From: Bradyrhizobium sp.
GTDB taxonomy: Bacteria; Pseudomonadota; Alphaproteobacteria; Rhizobiales; Xanthobacteraceae
Direction: 5' to 3'
NCBI GenBank assembly: GCA_028290165.1
Contig: JAQGKJ010000527.1
Span: forward strand, 1 to 5,512
Length of the DNA stretch: 5,512 nt
Positions 1-4,626 of the stretch are shown piece by piece; positions within the stretch are counted from its first letter, which is position 1; each line of letters starts with the position of its first letter. The translations under genes and the position numbers were made by a program. The notes beneath the pieces are model-generated. The model made no database searches. It worked only from the letters and a program-made list of their open reading frames with translations, and had not been told where the DNA came from.

Positions 1-363
1 GCCGAGCGTGTGCGCGTCGGAGGCAAGCGCGCCGGGGCCGGAGCCGAAGATGGCGCGGCCGCCCGTCATGTGATCGAGCTGCACAATGCGCTGGGCGACA
101 TTGAAGGGATGGTGATAGGGCAGCGAGACCACGCCGGTGCCGAGTCTGATGCGTTTTGTGCGCTCGCCGGCGGCGGCCAAAAACATCTCCGGCGAGGCGA
201 TCATCTCCCAGCCGGAGGAATGATGCTCGCCGCACCAGAATTCGTCGTAGCCGAGCGCGTCGAGCTGCTCGACCAGGTCGAGGTCCCTGCGGAATTGCAG
301 CATCGGATGCTCGCCGACCGGGTGATGCGGGGCGAGGAAGGCTCCGAATTTGAGGCGCGCCAT
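1..363 (-). CDS. LLM-class flavin-dependent oxidoreductase, N-terminal part (limonene 1,2-monooxygenase-like)
   Basis: This is the first 121 codons of a luciferase-like monooxygenase; the 3' end lies beyond the left edge. The minus-strand reading begins MARLKFGAFLAPHH. It contains the family's WCGEHHSSGWE segment (about residues 43-53), a RIRLGTGVVSLP strand (71-82), and HHPFNVAQRIVQLDHMTGGR (84-103) followed by a glycine-rich FGSGPGA loop (106-112). These are the beta strands and loops of the TIM-barrel fold that binds reduced FMN in this family. Members use FMNH2 and oxygen to monooxygenate small organic substrates; this N-terminus most resembles limonene-monooxygenase-type proteins, but the substrate cannot be read from the sequence. 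The start at 363 is supported by GGAGAG (370-375 on the plus coordinate), 6 nt from the ATG. It is divergent from the small gene at 573. The family call is firm; the exact enzyme name is not. Confidence 0.9.
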   Translation of the reverse strand, partial: MARLKFGAFLAPHHPVGEHPMLQFRRDLDLVEQLDALGYDEFWCGEHHSSGWEMIASPEMFLAAAGERTKRIRLGTGVVSLPYHHPFNVAQRIVQLDHMTGGRAIFGSGPGALASDAHTLG

Positions 364-369
364 GGGTTT

Positions 370-375
370 CTCTCC
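370..375 (-). promoter_or_regulatory. ribosome binding site of the LLM oxidoreductase
   Basis: On the minus strand GGAGAG is followed by AAACCC and then ATG. This purine-rich Shine-Dalgarno match with a 6-nt spacer fixes the start of the partial oxidoreductase gene at 363. Confidence 0.7.
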
Positions 376-466
376 GGACGACTATTGTTGTTGATTGGCC
401 TGTTTCCGCAGGCTACGTGCTGGAACGCGTCAAGGCAATCGCGGAAAGCTCATCGCGGCGTGTGCG

Positions 467-480
467 GCATGGTGCCATGC
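467..480. repeat. 14-bp palindrome, candidate operator
   Basis: GCATGG and CCATGC are perfect inverted copies separated by TG. The centre (473.5) is almost midway between the two divergent start codons (363 and 573). A short, tight palindrome here could bind a dimeric regulator such as a TetR- or MarR-type protein. That is inference: no regulator gene is in the window, and six-base arms occur by chance at moderate frequency in GC-rich DNA. Confidence 0.3.
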
Positions 481-572
481 GTGCAGGCGATGGATCGCCG
501 GGGCCGTCGGGCTACAGGTCGCGCCATGCTGTTGTTGCGGGCGCGCACCCCCGACGCTAGGGTCGCATCGCG

Positions 573-992
573 ATGGAGAAATTCGATGAACGCCGGAAGC
601 GAGCGACGCGCACGCGGGTAGCCCGCGCCATCATCCTGATAGCGGTGGCTTCGATTGCGTTCGGCCTGGTTCGGAAGATTTATCAATCCCGGACTGAAAA
701 TTGCTGGCAGGCCAGGATTGCCGGCGGCGAGCCCGTAGTGGTGCGGTTCATATGCGGCACCGGCTCGGTCGTGGATTGCAACGTTTCGGTCAGGATCACC
801 TACCAAAAACAGGATTCCAGATGGTGCGCGAATCTTGAACGCAGCGACCAGGGCGAGATCGACAAGACGCATTGGTGCAACGCCAATCCCGAACAGGGCA
901 CGATCAGCATTTTTGGGGTGCCGCACGCGTTTGATCGATTTGGCGCCGTCACCAGCGACGGCCGGCTGGTGGGGCAATTGTTCGCGCGATGA
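573..992 (+). CDS. Small membrane-anchored five-cysteine protein, unknown function
   Basis: This 139-residue protein matches no family I recognise. A strongly basic N-terminus (RRKR at 7-10, then R13, R15 and R18) precedes one hydrophobic segment at about 17-34 (ARAIILIAVASIAFGLV). This is the layout of a signal anchor, which would place residues 35-139 in the periplasm. That domain carries cysteines at 44, 61, 69, 85 and 102, an odd number, so at least one should be free or bridge to a partner if the others form disulfides. Its alternating hydrophobic stretches (PVVVRFICG, NVSVRITYQ, GTISIFGVP) suggest a small beta-rich fold. The start has only a weak AGGG (559-562) 10 nt upstream. Codon use looks coding, and the 206-codon minus-strand frame across it reads as an Arg/Pro-rich shadow. 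It is convergent with the FkbM gene ending at 1039. Confidence 0.65.
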   Translation: MEKFDERRKRATRTRVARAIILIAVASIAFGLVRKIYQSRTENCWQARIAGGEPVVVRFICGTGSVVDCNVSVRITYQKQDSRWCANLERSDQGEIDKTHWCNANPEQGTISIFGVPHAFDRFGAVTSDGRLVGQLFAR

Positions 993-1003
993 CGTCGCGC
1001 AAC
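980..1003. terminator. hairpin between convergent genes, possible attenuator
   Basis: GTT(C)GCGCGA and TCGCGCAAC pair into a 9-bp stem with one bulged C at 983 and a 5-nt TGACG loop. The stem spans the stop codon of the small gene and lies downstream of the FkbM gene on the other strand, so it could stop transcription in both directions. No T-run follows on either strand, so it is not a classical intrinsic terminator. Confidence 0.3.
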
Positions 1004-1038
1004 CCTGCGATATCCTCCACGTTAATTCGGCAGGTCGA

Positions 1039-1818
1039 TCAGGCCTGCTTGAGAAACAGCACGTCGACATAGCCGTTGCGAGTAGCCGTTGCGTGAATCT
1101 CCGCCGGATTCGTTTTCCGGTGGGGGCCTGCGCGCGTCAGCCAGTAGGGCTCGTAGCCGCATTGCGACAAATGTTCGAGAATGGCCGATACGGAGGTGCC
1201 GAACCTCTGCAGTCCTTCCTCCTGCAACTCGACAAAAAGCGCGGGCCCGGACAGCCGCAAGATGTCGGCAGCGCCCTTTAGCACCAGCATTTCCGCGCCT
1301 TGCACATCGATCTTGACCAGGCTCGGTCTCAGCACGCATTTGGGCTCGATCAGATCGTCCAGTCTGACCGCGTCGACGGCGATCCCGGTGCCGTCGCGGG
1401 ATAGCTTGTGATCCGCCGGGTGCAGCTGATTGATCTCGAGAAACGCCGGGCCGGGAGTCGCGGCGGCAACTGCCTTGAGGGCGCGCACCCTGTCGAACAG
1501 ACCCTCGCGCTTGAGCGCCGAAACTAGCGCCTGGTAGTTGCGATCCTCCGGCTCGATTGCAATGACTTCGCCGCCGGCGCCGACCCATTGCGCGAAGCGG
1601 AGTGCGAAAAAGCCGACATTGGCGCCGACGTCGATCACCACCGATCCAGTCGGGACAAACTCCTGAAGCCTTTTGACGGGCCCGGCTTCAAAATGGCGCT
1701 TGTAGCCCGCGTAGAGGACGAGAAAGACTCGTTCAAACGTCGGCAGACGGTGAACGCCAAGCCTCGCCGCCAGTCCAAACAGCCGGACCGCGGCGTTTCT
1801 TATGAGGTTTTGAAACAT
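1039..1818 (-). CDS. FkbM family SAM-dependent methyltransferase (first copy)
   Basis: A 259-residue class I methyltransferase of the FkbM type, a family of O-methyltransferases acting on polyketides, glycans and other hydroxylated substrates. The SAM-binding motif is VIDVGANVGF (61-70), the acidic loop that contacts SAM is AIEPED (87-92), RLDDL is at 152-156, and the FkbM signature KIDVQGAE..VLKGA is at 169-183. FVELQEEG (195-202) follows, and the protein ends in VDVLFLKQA. I chose ATG 1818 (MFQNLIRNAAV) because the fold begins soon after it. The frame stays open to 2079 with another ATG at 1887 that would add 23 residues, but those look non-domain and Arg/Pro/Cys-rich. No good Shine-Dalgarno site precedes 1818, so the start is less certain than the function. 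The gene is divergent from the second FkbM gene and only moderately similar to it, so the pair is not a recent duplication. The acceptor is unknown. Confidence 0.9.
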   Translation of the reverse strand: MFQNLIRNAAVRLFGLAARLGVHRLPTFERVFLVLYAGYKRHFEAGPVKRLQEFVPTGSVVIDVGANVGFFALRFAQWVGAGGEVIAIEPEDRNYQALVSALKREGLFDRVRALKAVAAATPGPAFLEINQLHPADHKLSRDGTGIAVDAVRLDDLIEPKCVLRPSLVKIDVQGAEMLVLKGAADILRLSGPALFVELQEEGLQRFGTSVSAILEHLSQCGYEPYWLTRAGPHRKTNPAEIHATATRNGYVDVLFLKQA

Positions 1819-1875
1819 AGCGAAAATGAGCCGACGTTTACGAATTGATGCAAGACAGCAAGGCGCGGGGCGCGA

Positions 1876-1896
1876 CGGATATACCATACATATCCG
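1876..1896. repeat. perfect inverted repeat, candidate operator (7-bp arms, 7-nt spacer)
   Basis: CGGATAT and ATATCCG are exact reverse complements separated by the 7-nt spacer ACCATAC. The centre lies 68 bp upstream of the chosen start of the minus-strand FkbM gene. On the minus strand the repeat overlaps TGGTATATC, which reads as an extended -10 element (TGn + TATATC, at 1878-1886), so a protein bound here could block that promoter. The alternative ATG at 1887 also falls in the spacer; if that start were used, the repeat would instead be a hairpin over the start site. Confidence 0.45.
1878..1886 (-). promoter_or_regulatory. possible extended -10 element for the minus-strand FkbM gene
   Basis: The minus strand reads TGG then TATATC, matching the TGn-TATAAT pattern with four of six -10 bases. 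There is no good -35 hexamer at the usual distance, which extended -10 promoters can tolerate. Transcription would begin about 50 nt before the chosen start codon. The match is weak. Confidence 0.25.
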
Positions 1897-1996
1897 GCCC
1901 GGCCATCGACCCGAGACAGGTTCTGCACGCGGCTGAATTCGCTTGTCCGCCCTGCTGAACCGAGGTGCCGGACCATCCCGGAGCCGGTTGGGCGAA

Positions 1997-2025
1997 TTTA
2001 CACCGCGAGACCCCTCGGCTAAAAG
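1997..2025 (+). promoter_or_regulatory. candidate sigma70-type promoter of the plus-strand gene run
   Basis: TTTACA (1997-2002) matches five of six bases of the -35 consensus. After exactly 17 nt, TAAAAG (2020-2025) matches four of six of the -10 consensus. Transcription would start near 2032, giving a leader of about 33 nt before the ATG at 2065. Spacing and position fit a promoter driving the second FkbM gene and those behind it. The prediction is by eye only. Confidence 0.4.
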
Positions 2026-2064
2026 CGGCTCTCCATCGCCCCTTTCAGAAATCGGATTTTCCCG

Positions 2065-2907
2065 ATGAAAACGACCCACAAGATTGCCGGCGCACGCGCG
2101 ATCTATCGCGTCGTTCGTGCGGGTCGTTCGATTCTCGGGCGAGGCGATCGCCAGGTGGTCGTGAGGGACGGCGTCACCTACGAACTGGACCTTTCGCAGG
2201 GAATAGATTTCGCCATTTACCTGGCAAACGTCTACGAGCGCCAGACCAAGGCCGCGTTACGCCAGCTTGTCTCTCCGGCGTCGCTGGTGCTGGACATTGG
2301 AGCCAATATCGGCGCCCACACGCTGCATCTTGCCCAACTGGTCGGCCCGAACGGCCGCGTCATCGCGTTTGAGCCGACCGACTACGCCTTTCGCAAGCTG
2401 TGCCGCAATCTTGAACTCAACCCGCAACTTGAGGGCCGCGTCACCGCCTGCCATTGCTTTCTGACCGAACATGATGAGGACCGGGTTCCTTCGACGATCT
2501 ATTCGAGCTGGCCGCTGGCGCGCGAGGCCGGCCTGCATGCCAAGCATCTCGGCCGCGAAATGCGAACCGAATCCGCGCGCGCGCGAAGTCTCGATAGCGT
2601 GCTGTCCGAACTTGCCGATCGCAAAGTGCAGCTCATCAAGCTCGATGTCGACGGCTTTGAATGCGACGTGCTTGGCGGCGCAACCGTACTGCTCCGGGAC
2701 GTGCGGCCAATTTTCGTGATGGAGTTGTCGCCCTATGTGCTCGAGGAGCACGGCACATCATTGGAGCAGCTGCTTTCCTACTTTATCCCGAACGGCTATT
2801 CCTTCTACGATGAACGAACCTGCAAGCCATTGCCGTCGACGGCCCGGGAGCTGCAGCGGCTGATCGCGGATGGCGCAGGCATCAATGCGATCGCACGGGT
2901 GGATTGA
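2065..2907 (+). CDS. FkbM family SAM-dependent methyltransferase (second copy)
   Basis: A 280-residue FkbM-type methyltransferase. A short N-terminal region (VVVRDGVTYELDLSQGIDFA, 31-50, then IYLANVYERQT) precedes the SAM fold; as I recall, FkbM subgroups of rhizobia and relatives carry such a segment. Motif I is LDIGANIGAH (76-85), the SAM-binding acidic loop is AFEPTD (101-106), a SLDSVL segment lies at 175-180, the signature KLDVDGFECDVLGGA is at 192-206, and VMELSPYVLEEHG is at 218-230. It should transfer a methyl group from SAM to a hydroxyl of a sugar or other acceptor; the acceptor is not readable. A weak GGAT (2054-2057) stands in for a ribosome site before ATG 2065. It heads a plus-strand run: the membrane protein gene begins 7 nt after its stop, so the two are probably co-transcribed. 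It is longer than, and diverged from, the minus-strand FkbM protein. Confidence 0.9.
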   Translation: MKTTHKIAGARAIYRVVRAGRSILGRGDRQVVVRDGVTYELDLSQGIDFAIYLANVYERQTKAALRQLVSPASLVLDIGANIGAHTLHLAQLVGPNGRVIAFEPTDYAFRKLCRNLELNPQLEGRVTACHCFLTEHDEDRVPSTIYSSWPLAREAGLHAKHLGREMRTESARARSLDSVLSELADRKVQLIKLDVDGFECDVLGGATVLLRDVRPIFVMELSPYVLEEHGTSLEQLLSYFIPNGYSFYDERTCKPLPSTARELQRLIADGAGINAIARVD

Positions 2908-2914
2908 CGAACAG

Positions 2915-4549
2915 ATGAACTTTGGTTCGCGCAGGCTGCTTTCCTGGCCGTTGGTTTTGGCCGTCGTCTTTTTCTCGATCCCCATCCTTCTGGCCGTCTC
3001 GTACCCAACCTCGTTCTGGAGCGTCACCGACTATGAGACGCTCGGTCTCGCAGACGCGTTGAACCTGGCGTATCGGCTCGCCGACTGGCAAATGTACAAG
3101 GCGGTCGGGATATCCTACCATCCCGGCGTGCCGTTCTATCTGCTGAGCTGGCTGGGGCTCGCGCTGGCGGGATATCCGGTCGCTTCCGCGCCGAACTTCT
3201 TCAACACCGTGATTGAGCACGTCGAGAACTATCACCGGATCATTATCTATCTTGGCGCCTTCGTGGGCGCGGCCGGCGTCTATTTCTTTGCGCGAACGGC
3301 GCGCAAGCTGGTCCCGATCGGCGTCGCCGTGGCCGGTCTGTTGATCTGGTCGGTCTCAACCCCGGCAACCCTGCTGAGTTTCATGTCGCCGGGAATTGAT
3401 GCGTTCGCGCTTCTCATCAACGGCCTGTTTCTGGCGGTGATGGTGCCGCTGGCCTATGAGGAAGATATCGACCCGGCCATCCTGGTGTTCGCCGGCTGCG
3501 TAGGCGCGCTCGCCTACATGAACAAATTATCCTACCTCTATATCCCGCTTGCTCTTTCCGCTGCCATTTTCATGAAGCTGGTTTTTTGCAGGGCTGGCTG
3601 GACGCGGGGAGCATCTCTGCTCTCGGTGTATCTCGGCACGACGGTCCTGGTCGTGCTCGCGGTGGCATTTCTCATCATCGGCTGGGACGGTTTTCGCGAT
3701 CTGCTCAGTTATCATAAGAGCGTAATCCTGGGTTCTGAATTGTACGGAACCGGCAGTCACACGGTGGTCACCGAAGGCGAGATCTGGCGTGCGATCGCGG
3801 CAATACCCGCCGATCGCGCTTACGCCGTTCCGATCGCCCTGATCGGCGGCGCCGGCCTCGTGATCGCGGGCTTCGCCACCGGACTGCGGCGAGCCTCGCA
3901 GATTTCTGTTGCGGTGATCAGCATTGGAACGGGCGTGGCCGCGCTGCTTTCGGCGCTGATTGTCATCAAGCACTATGCCCCGCATTACACGGCTGGCGTA
4001 TCCGCAACCCTGCCGGCATGCGTTGTCTGCAGCTACCTGCTTGCAAAGTCATGGGGTTTTGCGTCTGCAAATTCACGGGGTCTTCGAATAGCTGGAGCAG
4101 GCCTCGTCGCGACAGTCATTTCGGTGATGGCTTTACAAGTGAAAGCGCCGCTGATTTATACCTTGGCAAGCCGGACCAACGGCTCCCAGTTGGCGAAGGC
4201 GGATTTCGAGGAAATCAGTTCTTACCTGGCAGGAAGCAAGCGCGCGGTCGAATTCGCCTATAAGTCGCCCTTCGCGCTCTGCGGCGAGGGGTTCGTCATC
4301 CTCTATGCGAGTGTGCCGCGATTGACCTACGACTATCTTCAGAGCAGGCAGCAAGCGTTCAGCAGCATGCTGGCCAGCCTGGTCACGCGAGATGTCGGCG
4401 CCTACGTCATCGACAAGGGGTATTTTCGCGATGTGGAAAGTGTGAAGGCTGCGCCAAATCTCGCCCTGCTCGACCCGAAGCCGGTCAGGTATAATGACGG
4501 CGACAGGCTGATCGAGTTACGCACCGTGTTCCTGCTGATACGCGGTTGA
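2915..4549 (+). CDS. Polytopic membrane protein, putative GT-C-fold glycosyltransferase
   Basis: A 544-residue integral membrane protein with about 10-12 hydrophobic segments: clearest at 11-30, 108-126, 133-148, 161-180, 188-225 (two segments), 236-257, 303-322, 330-351 and 391-408. A soluble tail of about 135 residues (410-544) follows. The first loop after helix 1 carries acidic residues (TDYE, 38-41) and then YHPGVPFYLLSW (68-79). This resembles GT-C glycosyltransferases of the GT39/PMT kind, in which an acidic residue in the first periplasmic loop is catalytic and an H-P-P-like motif follows. Such enzymes use polyprenyl-phosphate sugars on the periplasmic face. The resemblance is by pattern only, so a flippase-like or other role is possible. 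I prefer ATG 2915 (GGGTGGA at 2897-2903, 11 nt upstream, no overlap) over ATG 2870, which would overlap the FkbM gene by 38 bp and add 15 residues. It sits between methyltransferase and glycosyltransferase genes. Confidence 0.7.
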   Translation: MNFGSRRLLSWPLVLAVVFFSIPILLAVSYPTSFWSVTDYETLGLADALNLAYRLADWQMYKAVGISYHPGVPFYLLSWLGLALAGYPVASAPNFFNTVIEHVENYHRIIIYLGAFVGAAGVYFFARTARKLVPIGVAVAGLLIWSVSTPATLLSFMSPGIDAFALLINGLFLAVMVPLAYEEDIDPAILVFAGCVGALAYMNKLSYLYIPLALSAAIFMKLVFCRAGWTRGASLLSVYLGTTVLVVLAVAFLIIGWDGFRDLLSYHKSVILGSELYGTGSHTVVTEGEIWRAIAAIPADRAYAVPIALIGGAGLVIAGFATGLRRASQISVAVISIGTGVAALLSALIVIKHYAPHYTAGVSATLPACVVCSYLLAKSWGFASANSRGLRIAGAGLVATVISVMALQVKAPLIYTLASRTNGSQLAKADFEEISSYLAGSKRAVEFAYKSPFALCGEGFVILYASVPRLTYDYLQSRQQAFSSMLASLVTRDVGAYVIDKGYFRDVESVKAAPNLALLDPKPVRYNDGDRLIELRTVFLLIRG

Positions 4550-4626
4550 TCGTTCGCGAAGGCATTGACGAGCAATCGGCAAGTCCTGAATTCCAATGTC
4601 CAAGAATTCTAACATCCAAGGCTGTC
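4550..4626. other. 77-bp spacer with repeats and ribosome site before the fusion gene
   Basis: No terminator-like hairpin is visible, so read-through from the membrane protein gene is possible. TTGACG (4565-4570) is a good -35 hexamer, but the best -10 at 16 nt (TGAATT) is poor, so an internal promoter is only possible. AAGG (4618-4621) lies 5 nt before ATG 4627 and fixes the start of the next gene. A 16-bp direct repeat occupies 4588-4619. Confidence 0.45.
4588..4619. repeat. two tandem imperfect 16-bp repeats
   Basis: GAATTCCAATGTCCAA is followed directly by GAATTCTAACATCCAA, identical at 13 of 16 positions. A partial further copy (CAAGTCC, 4580-4586) precedes them, and another GAATTC occurs at 4629-4634 within the start of the next gene. 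The array lies just before the ribosome site. It may be a binding-site array or replication slippage; nothing in the window decides this. Confidence 0.5.

Larger units (their letters stand above)
364..572. other. divergent intergenic region, oxidoreductase / small Cys protein
   Basis: This 209-bp region separates the divergent start codons at 363 (minus) and 573 (plus). It must hold the control signals of the oxidoreductase, and possibly of the small gene. I found no convincing pair of -35 and -10 hexamers on either strand. It contains a 14-bp palindrome (467-480), described separately, and a weak hairpin, TGGCCTG / CAGGCTA with one G-T pair and a 6-nt loop (396-415), which would lie in the oxidoreductase leader. 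Confidence 0.5.
1819..2064. other. divergent intergenic region between two FkbM genes
   Basis: This 246-bp region separates the two divergent methyltransferase starts. It holds a perfect inverted repeat (1876-1896), a possible minus-strand extended -10 element within that repeat, and a candidate plus-strand promoter (1997-2025). The open reading frames crossing it are unconvincing: the upstream extension of the minus-strand FkbM frame and a plus-strand frame from 1965 both lack domain content. Confidence 0.6.

Noticed and set aside
10..621. 203-codon plus-strand open frame
   Set aside because: It is the antisense shadow of the oxidoreductase gene, whose protein has clear family motifs.
1010..1018. 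Strong Shine-Dalgarno-like TGGAGGATA on the minus strand after the first FkbM gene
   Set aside because: The only nearby start-like codon (a TTG) opens a frame that stops after about 17 codons, so no gene follows.
450..1070. 206-codon minus-strand open frame opposite the small Cys protein
   Set aside because: It is Arg/Pro-rich with no domain, overlaps the end of the FkbM gene, and lies opposite a frame with a clear membrane anchor and coding-like third positions.
1022..1588. 188-codon minus-strand open frame
   Set aside because: It is an out-of-frame shadow inside the first FkbM gene, with Arg/Gly-rich low-complexity content.
1588..1848. 86-codon plus-strand open frame
   Set aside because: It is antisense to the N-terminal part of the first FkbM gene; no domain or ribosome site.
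2257..2751. 164-codon minus-strand open frame
   Set aside because: It is an antisense shadow of the second FkbM gene, whose SAM motifs are intact.
3527..3985. 152-codon minus-strand open frame
   Set aside because: It is antisense to the membrane protein; its hydrophilic, charge-rich content is what the reverse of a hydrophobic gene gives.
4553..4560. TTCGCGAA palindrome after the membrane protein stop
   Set aside because: It is eight bases with no spacer or partner, and is expected by chance in GC-rich DNA.
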